The notes under the pieces are model-generated. The model had not been told where the DNA came from. It worked only from the letters and a program-made list of their open reading frames with translations, and ran no database searches. 64,000 nucleotides of DNA, from NCBI RefSeq assembly GCF_900091615.1, contig NZ_FMIA01000002.1:434001-498000 (forward strand), written 5' to 3'. Made by a program: the position numbers and the translations under genes. This DNA is from Micromonospora yangpuensis (lineage in GTDB: Bacteria > Actinomycetota > Actinomycetes > Mycobacteriales > Micromonosporaceae). Positions 52,034-60,730 of this stretch are shown piece after piece. Every line of letters starts with the position of its first letter. The first letter of the stretch is position 1.

Positions 52034-52834
52034 ATGCGTAAACTGACGTCGGCGGTGCTCGCTGCCGCTATGACGATCGTCGCGATGCAGACCCTGGCCA
52101 GCGCCCCCGCCCAAGCGGCGGCCGCCCAGGAGTACGTCGCGCTCGGTGACTCCTACGCCTCCGGGGTGGGGGCGGCACCGTACGACTCGGCCAGCGGTGC
52201 CTGTCTGCGCAGCCCGAAGAGCTACCCGAAGGTGTGGGCGTCGTTCCACCCGGCGTACTCGGCGAAGGACGTGACCTGCAGCGGGGCCACCATCGCGGAC
52301 GTGCGGAGCAAGCAGCTCTCCGCGCTGAGCAGCCGGACCACCCTGGTCAGCATCACCGTCGGGGGCAACGACGCCCAGTTCTCCCCGGTCGCCACGGCCT
52401 GCCTGACCGAGAGTGAGTCGTACTGCGAGGCGGCCACCATGTATGCCTCGTACTACGCCCGTAACCAGATGGTCGGCGAGCTGGCCGGCCTCTACACCGA
52501 CATCAAGAAGCGGGCCCCGGGGGCCAAGGTGGTCGTCCTCGGCTACCCGAGGCTGCTCGCCCCGACGGGTTCCTGCGGGGCGATCAGCCCCAGCGCCGCC
52601 AAGCGCGCCTACATGAACGCCAACGCCGACGCGGTGGCCGAGGGCACCCGGGCGGCGGCCAGCCGGGCCGGCGTGACCTTCGTCGACATGCGGCCGGTCT
52701 TCGCCGGCCACGAGGCGTGCAGCGCCAAGCCGGCCATCAACGGCGTCAACCTGGCCCGCCTGACCGAGACCTTCCACCCCAACGCCACCGGGTACGAGTA
52801 CTACGTCTACCTGCTGGCCGCCAACCGCACCTGA
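52034..52834 (+). CDS. Secreted SGNH-hydrolase (GDSL lipase/esterase)
   Basis: This 266-residue protein starts at ATG 52034 behind AAAGGAAG and has a signal peptide ending at PAQAAAA. The SGNH blocks are all present: EYVALGDSYASGVGA (Ser), TCSGAT (Gly), SITVGGNDAQFS (Asn) and ETFHPNATGYEYY (Asp/His block). The two Cys pairs fit streptomycete SCO-type lipases. The promoter region is AT-rich, with two GTTCCAC(T/A)AT direct repeats near 51954-51974. Confidence 0.93.
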   Translation: MRKLTSAVLAAAMTIVAMQTLASAPAQAAAAQEYVALGDSYASGVGAAPYDSASGACLRSPKSYPKVWASFHPAYSAKDVTCSGATIADVRSKQLSALSSRTTLVSITVGGNDAQFSPVATACLTESESYCEAATMYASYYARNQMVGELAGLYTDIKKRAPGAKVVVLGYPRLLAPTGSCGAISPSAAKRAYMNANADAVAEGTRAAASRAGVTFVDMRPVFAGHEACSAKPAINGVNLARLTETFHPNATGYEYYVYLLAANRT

Positions 52835-52948
52835 TCCGCGTACCCCTCGACGGTAACCTCGGGGCCGCTCGACCGTCCGCCCCCGGACGGCCGGGCGGCC
52901 CCGTCCTCGTCGGGCTCCCGGCGCTGTCGAGCTGATGTCGCGGACGGC

Positions 52949-53326
52949 TCAGCGGCCGGCCAGCTCGGTGGGCCGGAGGCTGGCGGTCCAGTAGGTCAGG
53001 TCGGAGTGGTGCTCGGTCAGCACGACCGGCTCGCCGCAGGCCTCCTCGATCAGCTTGACCGCATCGTCCAGGTGCGCCGGGCAGCCGTCCCAGTCCTCGT
53101 CGCAGAAGAGCTGCAACCCGGCCTCACCCCGGTCGTCGCCGAGCGCCTGCGCTCCCTCGGGCGACACCAACACCACCGTGTACCGGCCAGCCTCCCGCTC
53201 GGCCTCGCTCGGCGGCTCCGGCTCGTCCCGCCCGCGCCGCCGGAACCGCTCGACCACCGACGGGATCGGACCGGGCGAGTCCGCCGGATCGTACGGCCGC
53301 AACCAGGCGGGCTGGGGAATCTGCAT
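52949..53326 (-). CDS. Hypothetical acidic protein (125 residues)
   Basis: It starts at ATG 53326 behind AAGGAGG. The sequence reads MQIPQPAWLRPYDPADSPGP, then a Glu/Arg-rich linker and a C-terminal half with LFCDEDWDGCPAHLDDAVKLIEEACGEPVVLTEHHSD. Four Asp/Glu around two Cys may form a metal or structural site. I do not recognise a family. It is divergent from the Scr1-type regulator gene, which may reflect shared regulation. Confidence 0.7.
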   Translation of the reverse strand: MQIPQPAWLRPYDPADSPGPIPSVVERFRRRGRDEPEPPSEAEREAGRYTVVLVSPEGAQALGDDRGEAGLQLFCDEDWDGCPAHLDDAVKLIEEACGEPVVLTEHHSDLTYWTASLRPTELAGR

Positions 53327-53462
53327 GGTGGCCTCCTTGATTCGAATGACTGAAAGCAACATTGCGATCCATGGTTGCGTGTTGCCGACTCGGAGTCAAT
53401 ACTCAACGCAACGACTCGTGTTCTCGATGTGACGGCGGGTCCTGGAGATCGGGAGGATCGGG

Positions 53463-54311
53463 ATGGCCAAGACGAGTCAGCCCACGGTGGTCGGTCGAGG
53501 GCTCGGGGGTGAGCTGCGCGAACTCCGGACGGGACGGGGGCTGCCGCAACGCCGGGTGGCCATCCGGCTCGGCTGGCAGCCGTCCAAGTTGTCCCGGATC
53601 GAGAACGGGATCCAGGGCGTCTCGGCCGCCGACGTCGCCTCCCTGCTGGTGATCTACGGCATCACCGGTGACGAGCGCAAGCGGCTGCTCGGGATGGCCG
53701 AGCGGTCGGCCGAGACCGGTTGGTGGGAAACGATCGGGGGGCTCTCCGAGGAGTCGCGCACCCTGATCCGCCTGGAATCCGAGGCGACCAGCATCGTCAA
53801 CTGGGAGCCGATGCTGGTGCCCGGGCTGTTGCAGACGCCGGACTACGCCCAGGCGGTGATGGTCGGGTGCGGGGTGCCGGCGGACGATTCGCAGGGTCGG
53901 GTGGCCGCCCGACTCGGTCGGCAGGCGATCCTGACCCGGCCCAACGCTGCGGCGTTGCGGGTGTTGCTCGACGAGATGGTGTTGCGCCGGGCGCTCGGTG
54001 GTCCCCAGGTGATGGCCCGGCAACTTCGGCACCTGATCGAGGCCGCCGAACGGCCGACGGTGACCCTGCGGGTGGTTCCGCTGGCGGTCGGCGGGCACAC
54101 CGGCCTGGACGGGTCGTTCGCGCTCTTCGACTTTCCGCGCAACCGGTCGGTGGTCTTCATCGACCACAAGTTGACCGGGCTGTTCCTGGAGGAGGCCCCG
54201 CAGGTGGCGCACTTCCGGCGGGAGGCGGATAGGCTTAGCGAGGTGGCGCTCAGCCCCGTCGATTCGGTGGAACTCGTTGCGCGATACGCAACGGAGCACG
54301 AGCGAGAGTGA
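53463..54311 (+). CDS. Scr1-family XRE regulator (DUF5753)
   Basis: This 282-residue protein has an N-terminal HTH with RGLPQRRVAIRLGWQPSKLSRIENGIQGVSAADVASLL. The DUF5753 effector domain follows, with NWEPMLVPGLLQTPDYAQAVM and HTGLDGSFALFDFP. This actinomycete-specific family pairs with DUF397 proteins and controls development or antibiotic genes (for example bldB/whiJ-like loci). Two DUF397 genes follow immediately, the first after 7 bp, so the set is a single unit. Confidence 0.93.
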   Translation: MAKTSQPTVVGRGLGGELRELRTGRGLPQRRVAIRLGWQPSKLSRIENGIQGVSAADVASLLVIYGITGDERKRLLGMAERSAETGWWETIGGLSEESRTLIRLESEATSIVNWEPMLVPGLLQTPDYAQAVMVGCGVPADDSQGRVAARLGRQAILTRPNAAALRVLLDEMVLRRALGGPQVMARQLRHLIEAAERPTVTLRVVPLAVGGHTGLDGSFALFDFPRNRSVVFIDHKLTGLFLEEAPQVAHFRREADRLSEVALSPVDSVELVARYATEHERE

Positions 54312-54318
54312 GCCTCGG

Positions 54319-54522
54319 ATGATCAGCCCTGAGCTGTCCGGCGTTACCTGGCGTAAGTCGACCCGCAGCGGTTCCAACGCCAACTGTGTCGAGGTTGCCG
54401 AGACGGCACATGTGGTGGGGGTGCGGGATTCCAAGGATCGGTCGGGGCCGGTATTGGCCTTCGACCGGCCGGCCTGGTCGGCCTTCGTCGCTGGCCTGTC
54501 GACGCGTCCCTCGTCGTGGTGA
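54319..54522 (+). CDS. DUF397-domain protein, copy 1
   Basis: This 67-residue protein has WRKSTRSGSNANCVEVAETAHVVGVRDSKDRSGPVLAF, typical of DUF397. Members pair with Scr1/WhiJ-type regulators and may act as antagonists, in a toxin-antitoxin-like pattern. It starts at ATG 54319. About 119 bp match copy 2 with only two differences, so the pair is a recent duplication. Confidence 0.9.
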   Translation: MISPELSGVTWRKSTRSGSNANCVEVAETAHVVGVRDSKDRSGPVLAFDRPAWSAFVAGLSTRPSSW

Positions 54523-54527
54523 TCTGA

Positions 54528-54728
54528 ATGACCATCCCCGGGTTGTCCGAGGCTTCCTGGCGCAAGTCGACCCGCAGTGGCTCCGACACCGACTGTGTCG
54601 AGGTTGCCGAGACGGCACATGTGGTGGGGGTGCGGGATTCCAAGGATCGGTCGGGGCCGGTGTTGGCCTTCGACCGGCTGGCCTGGTCGGCCTTCGTCGC
54701 TGGCCTGTCGGAGCGACTGCCCGGGTGA
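54528..54728 (+). CDS. DUF397-domain protein, copy 2
   Basis: This 66-residue paralogue follows copy 1 by 5 bp and reads MTIPGLSEASWRKSTRSGSD, then the same conserved core. The C-terminus differs (SERLPG instead of STRPSSW). It is the last gene before the palindrome-rich gap. Confidence 0.9.
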   Translation: MTIPGLSEASWRKSTRSGSDTDCVEVAETAHVVGVRDSKDRSGPVLAFDRLAWSAFVAGLSERLPG

Positions 54729-54813
54729 CAGGTGCCGCCCCGGGCAGGCGGATGTCCAGGTGCAGCAGCTGATCGTCCCGGTCGATTGATGCCTTTTGCC
54801 CGTTGGGGCTGCC

Positions 54814-54892
54814 TTGATCGACTCGGTTGGGCTGATCTGGCTGGGTCGAACGCCCCCGGATACCGCCATTTCGGCCCAACCGAGTCGATCAA
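54814..54892. repeat. 19-bp inverted repeats, 41-bp spacer
   Basis: The left arm 54814-54832 (TTGATCGACTCGGTTGGGC) and the right arm 54874-54892 are exact reverse complements. Nothing coding is seen between them. Confidence 0.9.
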
Positions 54893-55212
54893 CGCCGGAG
54901 ACGGGTTCTGCCGCGGGCGATAGTCCCTCGGGCCCGGCCCCTCCGTACGGTGGTGGCGACGGTCAGGTGGCGGGCGTCCCGTCGAGCGTCTCTTTGGCCG
55001 GCGTCGTAACTTGCGTGGAAGGTCTTGGAGTCCGCGGCCCTCCCAGTCGCGCTCCGTCTTCCGAACCACCCGGCCCGTCGCCGACGTCCCGCAGTGAAGA
55101 ATCGGAACAATCGCTCCAAGGCGGCTAATTTCCGCTCGGGACAACCACCCCGCCCCGCCGACCCCCCAACTCCCAAAGGCGCCGGGCCCTCCCCGTACCC
55201 GGTTGCGTGTAG

Positions 55213-55257
55213 ATCTTGGACACTTACCGTCGTATTTGGACGGTAAGTGTCCAAGAT
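55213..55257. repeat. Perfect 19-bp inverted repeat, 7-nt loop
   Basis: The arm ATCTTGGACACTTACCGTC (55213-55231) pairs exactly with 55239-55257 around the loop GTATTTG. It is hairpin-forming. Confidence 0.92.
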
Positions 55258-55432
55258 TCACTTCGGAGCCCGCATTCGCAGTGAGGGGGCGGGTGAATCG
55301 CCGGGTTTCGGGGGTTTTCTGGCGCGGCAGAATCCGGCAGTGGGTCCGCTTGGGCCACCCGATTGGCCGTGGACGCGACCAGGTGAATATCTCTGGAACC
55401 GGGGGGCGGGTTTTTGGGGAGATTTGCGTGAC

Positions 55433-55466
55433 CCTTCCCAGGAAGGGTCACGCAAAACTGAGGAGA
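55433..55466. repeat. Perfect 16-bp palindrome, 2-nt centre
   Basis: TTTGCGTGACCCTTCC (55433-55448) and its reverse complement (55451-55466) flank CA. It could form a strong hairpin or cruciform. Confidence 0.92.
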
Positions 55467-55538
55467 AACCGAGACCGGGACCCATCGACCCACGCCGACG
55501 GGGACCCGCTCCGCTGAGTCGACCTGGTGGCGGCTGTT

Positions 55539-55586
55539 TCCTGGATCCGGTGGCCTCCCAGGCACCGCAGGCCACCGGATCCAGGA
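55539..55586. repeat. Perfect 18-bp inverted repeat, 12-nt loop
   Basis: The arm TCCTGGATCCGGTGGCCT (55539-55556) pairs exactly with 55569-55586. It is immediately followed by GGGACGG-type simple repeats to about 55770. Confidence 0.92.
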
Positions 55587-55783
55587 TCGAGCGGGGTCGG
55601 GCCGGGCGGGGCCGGGACGGGCCGAGACGGGCCGGGACGGAGCGGGCCGGGCCGGGACGGAGCGGGACGGGCCGGGACGGAGCGGGACGGAGCGGCACGG
55701 TACGGGACGGAGCGGGCCGAGACGGGACGGGGCGGGGCGGGATCGAGCGGGGGCGGGACGGGGGCGTGGTGGGGGTGGGGGTG

Positions 55784-56497
55784 TCAGGGGAGGGCGAGTA
55801 GGGCGGCCATCTGGCGCATCTGGTGGTCGAAGTGCTGGTCGCGGGCCTCGATGACGTTGTTGAACTGGCCGAAGAGTTCGAAGCTGATGGTGCCGAAGCA
55901 GTGGATCCAGCCGGTCATGCCCCGGGCCAGCAGTGTCTCGGGGAGGTCGGCGAAGCTCTCGTCGCCGAGGCTGGCGAGGGTGTCGCGTACCGGGGTGAGG
56001 TCGGCCCGGACCGCCCCGGGCAACTCGTCGGGGTCGGGGGCGGTCAGGGTGCCGGCGGTGAAGCCGTCGACGAGGATCCGGATCAGGGTGACCGGGGTGC
56101 GGGCGGCCGCCACGACGGTGTCTGGCGGGGCGGCGTAGCCGGGGACCGGGCTGCCGAAGAGCAGGGCGTACTCGGCGGGGTGGGCCAGCGCCCAGTGGCG
56201 TACCGCATGGCAGGTGGCCAGCCAACGGCCGCGCAGGTCGGTGCGGTCGGTGACCTGGGCGTCGCCGGTCTCGGCGGCCTCGCCGACGGCGTGGTAGGCG
56301 TCGACGATCAGGGCGGTGAGCAGTTCGTCGCGGCTGGGGAAGTAGCGGTAGATCGCCGAGGAGACCATGCCCATCTCCCGGGCGACGGCGCGTAGCGACA
56401 GGTTCGCCCCCTCCGCGGCGAGGTGGCGGCGGGCGATCGCCTTGATTTCGTTGATCATCTCGGCGCGGGCCTTGGCCCGGATGCTGGCGGCAGGCAT
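55784..56497 (-). CDS. TetR-family transcriptional regulator
   Basis: This 237-residue protein starts at ATG 56497. The HTH is GANLSLRAVAREMGMVSSAIYRYFPSRDELLTALI. The C-terminal ligand domain has the WALAHPAEYALLFGSPVPGY signature (WHG-type TetR). It is divergent from the epimerase-like gene, and two matching palindromes lie between them, so it is probably the repressor of both. Confidence 0.93.
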   Translation of the reverse strand: MPAASIRAKARAEMINEIKAIARRHLAAEGANLSLRAVAREMGMVSSAIYRYFPSRDELLTALIVDAYHAVGEAAETGDAQVTDRTDLRGRWLATCHAVRHWALAHPAEYALLFGSPVPGYAAPPDTVVAAARTPVTLIRILVDGFTAGTLTAPDPDELPGAVRADLTPVRDTLASLGDESFADLPETLLARGMTGWIHCFGTISFELFGQFNNVIEARDQHFDHQMRQMAALLALP

Positions 56498-56520
56498 GCC
56501 GGTGAGTGTTGCACACATCC

Positions 56521-56589
56521 GAGAGCACTGCTCTTGACAAGGCCGGTGGTGATGAGTGAGCATTGGTCTCACAAGAGAGCGATGCTCTC
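56521..56589. promoter_or_regulatory. Two TetR-type operators in divergent promoter
   Basis: GAGAGCGATGCTCTC (56575-56589) is a perfect palindrome around GAT. A second, near-identical site GAGAGCACTGCTCTT lies at 56521-56535, 54 bp away. A TTGACA -35-like box (56534-56539) overlaps the first site. Confidence 0.75.
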
Positions 56590-56610
56590 GCTTCTGAGGG
56601 AGGAACCCCC

Positions 56611-57534
56611 ATGGCTCTACACCTTGTCGTCGGCGCCGGACTGGTCGGCTCGACCACCGCGCGACAGCTCGCCGAGCGCGGCGAGCAGGTCCGGATCGTC
56701 AGCCGCTCCGGGCGGGGCCCGACCCACGAGCTGATCGAGCGGATCGCCGCCGACGCCACCGACGGCGGCCGGCTCGGCGACCTCGCCGAGGGCAGCGCCG
56801 CGATCTACAACTGCCTCAACCCGGCGTACGACCGCTGGCTCACCGACTGGCCGCCGATGGCCGCCGCGCTGCTCAGTGCCGCCGAGCGCTCCGGCGCGCC
56901 GCTGGTGATCGCCGGCTGCCTCTACGGGTACGGCGAGGTCACCGGCCCGATGACCGAGCAGAACCCGCTCGCCGCTACCCACCCCAAGCTGAAACTGCGC
57001 GCCGACATCTGGCGCGACGCCCTCGCCGCCCAGCGCGCCGGCCGGATCCGGGCCGTCACCGAGGTACGCGGCAGCGACTACCTCCAGGCGCAGTCGATCT
57101 TCAGCTTCTTCCTGGGCAAGCCGCTGCTGGCCGGGCGACGCGCCTTCGTCCCCGCCCCGCTCGACGTGCCGCACACCTGGACCTCGACCAACGACATGGC
57201 GGCCATGCTGGTCACCGCCGCCACCGACCAGCGGGCGTGGAACCGGGCCTGGCACACGCCGAGCGCGGCACCGGCGACCATCCGCGAACTCGCCACCCGC
57301 TTCACCGAGGTGGCCGGAGCGCCCGCGCCGAAGCTCACCAGCATCCCCGGCCCGGTCTTCCGCGCCGCCGGCCTCGTCGCCCCGGCGGTCCGCGAGTTCC
57401 AGACCACGGCGTACCAGTTCAACCGGCCCTTCGTGATGGACAGTACGGCGGCCACCACCACCTTCGGCCTGCGCCACCAGCCACTGGACGAGGCACTGCG
57501 CGAGGCGGTCGCTCGGCACCGGTCGGCTAGCTGA
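56611..57534 (+). CDS. NAD-dependent epimerase/dehydratase-like protein
   Basis: This 307-residue extended short-chain reductase starts at ATG 56611 behind GGGAGGA. The Rossmann motif is LVVGAGLVGSTTARQLAERG (GxGxxG type). Later segments include NCLNPAYDRW, GCLYGYGEVTGPM and LDVPHTWTSTNDMA. The catalytic YxxxK is not obvious, which is common in this atypical group. It lies opposite a TetR gene and may be a detoxification or sugar/quinone reductase under its control. Confidence 0.88.
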   Translation: MALHLVVGAGLVGSTTARQLAERGEQVRIVSRSGRGPTHELIERIAADATDGGRLGDLAEGSAAIYNCLNPAYDRWLTDWPPMAAALLSAAERSGAPLVIAGCLYGYGEVTGPMTEQNPLAATHPKLKLRADIWRDALAAQRAGRIRAVTEVRGSDYLQAQSIFSFFLGKPLLAGRRAFVPAPLDVPHTWTSTNDMAAMLVTAATDQRAWNRAWHTPSAAPATIRELATRFTEVAGAPAPKLTSIPGPVFRAAGLVAPAVREFQTTAYQFNRPFVMDSTAATTTFGLRHQPLDEALREAVARHRSAS

Positions 57535-58788
57535 TCAGCCTGGTTGATCGTCCGGGAGGCCGGAGCCCTGGCCGCGGGTGAGCGGTGGTGCGGCGGTCGG
57601 CCCGTTCCTCGCCAGGTGCATCTTCAACACGATCGCCATGACCAGGGCGGCGACGAACAGGTTGCAGCCGAGGTATCCCATCCCGGTGCAGGTAGTGATC
57701 ACCGCCAGGCCGAACGCGACGGACACCGCCGTCCAGCCGACGCGGGGCGGGACGGACCTGGGGGCAGGTTGCCCTCCGGTGGTGTCGCGAGGCCGACGGC
57801 AGAGCGCGAGGACGACCGCTGCCACGACGACAGCCAAGATCGTCGGGGTGAGGATGAGGAGACCTTCGTCACCGAAGACGGTCCACGACCAGAGCGGGCC
57901 CTCGTTGCCGGAGAAACCCTGGTCGGCGACGGTGAGGTAGTCCCGCACGACGTAACTGATCAAGAATGCGGCGTTGCCGGTGGCCAGCAGGGCCAGCAGG
58001 GCCAGGATGCCGCTCGCCGTCGGATGGCGCTCGGATCGGCGGCTCGCCCAGCCGGTGAGGAACCAGCCGGACACCATCCCGAGCAGTGCGCCGGCCGCGA
58101 AGCCGACCGGCATCCCGGCCGGCTCGATCCGGCGTACGGAGACCTCGAACCAGCCGCCCGAGGTCGGCTCGGAGGAGTGGTGGTTGTTGTCGAAGGTCAG
58201 CACCCAGCCGTCCCTGGTGGCGGTCAGGGTCTCGCGCGTCGGCCGATCCACGTCGCCGGAGTAGGAGGTCGGGCCGAGCCGCCAACCGGCAGCGGCCAGC
58301 TTCTCGGACACCTCGGCGTCGTACGCGCGCAGGTCGGGTATCGCGGCGGGATGGTCGACCTGGTACCGGACCTGACTGAACTGTGCCTCGCCGTTGCCGT
58401 TGACGAAGACCCGGTCGTGCCGTTCCAGTGGCGGGAGCACGGCACCCGGCGTGACCAGCTCGGCGATGCCGGCCATCTCCGCCGCGGTCGGCAGTGGCCG
58501 GTCGGTCTCGCCGAAAAGGCGGGCGGTCAGCGACGCGGTGACGAATCCACAGAGGACGGCGACGGCGACGGCAACGGCGACCACCATCCGGTTTCCTGGT
58601 CGCCCCAGCCGGGCCCGGGGTGCGTGGCGGAGCACGTCGACGATCTCCCGGGCGGTCGGTCCGCGACGGCCCGCGTCCTGGGCGGCCATGAGCATCGTGT
58701 CGAGGAGTTCGGCCCGGCGGGGCCCCGCCGGGTAGGTCCGGGCGAGCAGCCGGAAACGCCGGTACGGCGCAGGTCGGCCCGGGCTCAT
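57535..58788 (-). CDS. Large membrane protein coupled to PadR regulator
   Basis: This 417-residue protein starts at ATG 58788, overlapping the PadR gene by 4 bp. The N-terminal 65 residues are cytoplasmic and include YRRFRLLARTYPAGPRRAELLDTMLMAAQ, a motif seen in many PadR-associated membrane proteins. One helix (MVVAVAVAVAVLCGFVTASL) is followed by an extracellular region of about 140 residues. Five or six more helices complete it. The function is unknown. The PadR overlap implies it is the regulated partner. Confidence 0.88.
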   Translation of the reverse strand: MSPGRPAPYRRFRLLARTYPAGPRRAELLDTMLMAAQDAGRRGPTAREIVDVLRHAPRARLGRPGNRMVVAVAVAVAVLCGFVTASLTARLFGETDRPLPTAAEMAGIAELVTPGAVLPPLERHDRVFVNGNGEAQFSQVRYQVDHPAAIPDLRAYDAEVSEKLAAAGWRLGPTSYSGDVDRPTRETLTATRDGWVLTFDNNHHSSEPTSGGWFEVSVRRIEPAGMPVGFAAGALLGMVSGWFLTGWASRRSERHPTASGILALLALLATGNAAFLISYVVRDYLTVADQGFSGNEGPLWSWTVFGDEGLLILTPTILAVVVAAVVLALCRRPRDTTGGQPAPRSVPPRVGWTAVSVAFGLAVITTCTGMGYLGCNLFVAALVMAIVLKMHLARNGPTAAPPLTRGQGSGLPDDQPG

Positions 58789-59126
58789 CCGAACGTCGCC
58801 GTGGCCGGTCCGGCGGGTGGGCGCAGGGCGTCCAGCAGGCGGCTCGCGGCCTGGACGTTGCGGCTGAGCCGCTGCGTCTCGGCGGTCAGCGCGGTGCTCC
58901 CCTCGTCGGTCAGCCGGTAGTAGCGGCGTAGCCGCCCGTCGACCGCCTCCTCCCGGTCGACCTCGACCAGCCCTTCGGCGGCGAGCCGGTCCAGGGCGGC
59001 GTAGAGCGTCGCGGGAAGCAGCCGCGTCTCGCCGTCGGAGAGCTTCGTGACCTGCTGCATCACCCCGTATCCGTGTCGGGGTTGGTCCACCAGGGCGGTC
59101 AGGATCCAGAACGTGGGTTCGCGCAT
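58785..59126 (-). CDS. PadR-family transcriptional regulator
   Basis: This 113-residue protein reads MREPTFWILTALVDQPRHGYGVMQQV, then LPATLYAALDRLAAEGLVEVDREEAVDGRLRRYYRLTDEG, the PadR winged helix with its GR-RRYYRLT wing. An in-frame GTG at 59138 is an alternative start, close to TATATT and hence possibly leaderless. The AT-rich patch at 59141-59165 is the likely promoter/operator. Confidence 0.93.
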   Translation of the reverse strand: MREPTFWILTALVDQPRHGYGVMQQVTKLSDGETRLLPATLYAALDRLAAEGLVEVDREEAVDGRLRRYYRLTDEGSTALTAETQRLSRNVQAASRLLDALRPPAGPATATFG

Positions 59127-59259
59127 CGGACGTGTCACGCGGATGAATATACAAATGATCTGACTATCTGGCCAGCGCCGAGGGCGTACCCGGGAAGTGG
59201 GTTCGAGATTGCTCACAGGGTGGGCCGGGCCGAACCGGCGGCGGCGTACCCTCGCAGGT

Positions 59260-60450
59260 GTGACGAGGAGCCGGGAGATCGACGACATCCTGCAGCGCGG
59301 CGCGGACGGCGGGCGGATCACGCCCGAGGAGGCGCTGCTGCTGTACACCGAGGCACCGTTCCACGCCCTGGGCGAGGCCGCCGACGCGGTCCGGCGGCGG
59401 CGGTACCCGGACAACATCGTCACGTACCTGATCGATCGCAACATCAACTACACGAACGTCTGCGTGACGGCCTGCAAGTTCTGCGCCTTCTACCGGGCGC
59501 CGAAGCACGCCGAGGGGTGGACCCACCCGACCGAGGAGATCCTGCGTCGCTGCGGTGAGGCGGTCGAGCTGGGGGCCACCCAGGTCATGCTCCAGGGCGG
59601 GCACCACCCGGACTACGGCGTGGAGTACTACGAGGAGCTGTTCTCCTCGGTCAAGCAGGCGTACCCGCAGCTTGCCATCCACTCCATCGGGCCGAGCGAG
59701 ATCCTGCACATGGCCAAGGTCTCGCAGGTGAGCCTGGACGAGGCGATCGCCCGGATCAAGGCCGCCGGGCTGGACTCGATCGCCGGAGCCGGTGCGGAGA
59801 TGCTGCCCGAGCGTCCCCGAAAGGCGATCGCCCCGCTCAAGGAGTCCGGCGAGCGCTGGCTGGAGGTCATGGAGCTGGCCCACCGCCAGGGCCTGGAGTC
59901 CACCGCCACGATGATGATGGGCACCGGCGAGACCAACGCCGAACGGATCGAGCACCTGCGGATGATCCGCGACGTGCAGGACCGTACGGGCGGTTTCCGG
60001 GCGTTCATCCCGTGGACGTACCAGCCGGAGAACAACCACCTCAAGGGCCGTACCCAGGCGACCAGCCTGGAGTACCTGCGCCTGGTCGCGGTGGCCCGGC
60101 TCTTCTTCGAGACCGTGCCGCACCTGCAGGCGTCCTGGCTGACCACCGGCAAGGACGTCGGGCAGCTCGCCCTGCACATGGGGGTGGACGACCTGGGCTC
60201 GATCATGCTGGAGGAGAACGTCATCTCCTCGGCCGGCGCCCGGCACCGCTCCAACCTGCACGAGCTGATCGGCATGATCCGGTCGGCCGGGCGGATCCCG
60301 GCCCAGCGGGACACCCTCTACCACCGGCTGGCGGTGCACCACACCCCGGCGGAGGACCCGGTCGACGAGCGGGTGGTGTCGCACTTCTCCTCGATCGCCA
60401 TGCCCGGTGGCGGGGCCGGCAGGTCGCTGCCGTTGGTCGAGGTGAACTGA
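59260..60450 (+). CDS. mqnC: Cyclic dehypoxanthinyl futalosine synthase (radical SAM)
   Basis: MqnC cyclises dehypoxanthinyl futalosine in menaquinone biosynthesis. The 396-residue protein has the Cys triad in NVCVTACKFCAFYR and the hallmark segments QGGHHPDYGVEYYEELF and MGTGETNAERIEHL. It also has FIPWTYQPENNHL and MLEENVISSAG. GTG 59260 is the first start matching the family N-terminus (TRSREIDDIL). It lies alone between the PadR gene and the LPVTG gene. Confidence 0.95.
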   Translation: MTRSREIDDILQRGADGGRITPEEALLLYTEAPFHALGEAADAVRRRRYPDNIVTYLIDRNINYTNVCVTACKFCAFYRAPKHAEGWTHPTEEILRRCGEAVELGATQVMLQGGHHPDYGVEYYEELFSSVKQAYPQLAIHSIGPSEILHMAKVSQVSLDEAIARIKAAGLDSIAGAGAEMLPERPRKAIAPLKESGERWLEVMELAHRQGLESTATMMMGTGETNAERIEHLRMIRDVQDRTGGFRAFIPWTYQPENNHLKGRTQATSLEYLRLVAVARLFFETVPHLQASWLTTGKDVGQLALHMGVDDLGSIMLEENVISSAGARHRSNLHELIGMIRSAGRIPAQRDTLYHRLAVHHTPAEDPVDERVVSHFSSIAMPGGGAGRSLPLVEVN

Positions 60451-60730
60451 GCCCACCGAGATCGGTGCATCACCATCCGTGCCTGTCCGGAACGGTTGGA
60501 TGATCATCTTCCCGGGCAGTGGTTGGTTGCCGAAGGCCGCGATCTCGGTAGCCGTTCGGTGGACCGGATCGACGTGGTCGACGCAACAAGAGCCATCAAT
60601 CCGGACAATCCTTAAGTGACCCTTAGCCGGGCAGGTGGTGAAGGGCGAACGTACGGGGTGGCGGGGCTGATCGTGGCCCGATAGCGTGCCCGCTCGTACG
60701 TTCCTCTTACCCCACGGGGGGGCACTTTCC

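Larger units (their letters stand above)
54729..55783. other. Gene-free, palindrome-rich stretch with GGGACGG repeats
   Basis: About 1 kb has no credible gene on either strand; open frames here lack family features and cross the repeats. It holds four separate perfect inverted repeats and, at about 55590-55770, irregular GGGACGGAGC/GGGCCGGGAC simple repeats. It lies between the DUF397 pair and the end of the TetR gene. Confidence 0.7.

Noticed and set aside
54796..55254. Open frames on both strands in the palindrome-rich gap
   Set aside because: They have no ribosome site, no recognisable composition bias or domains, and cross the inverted repeats.
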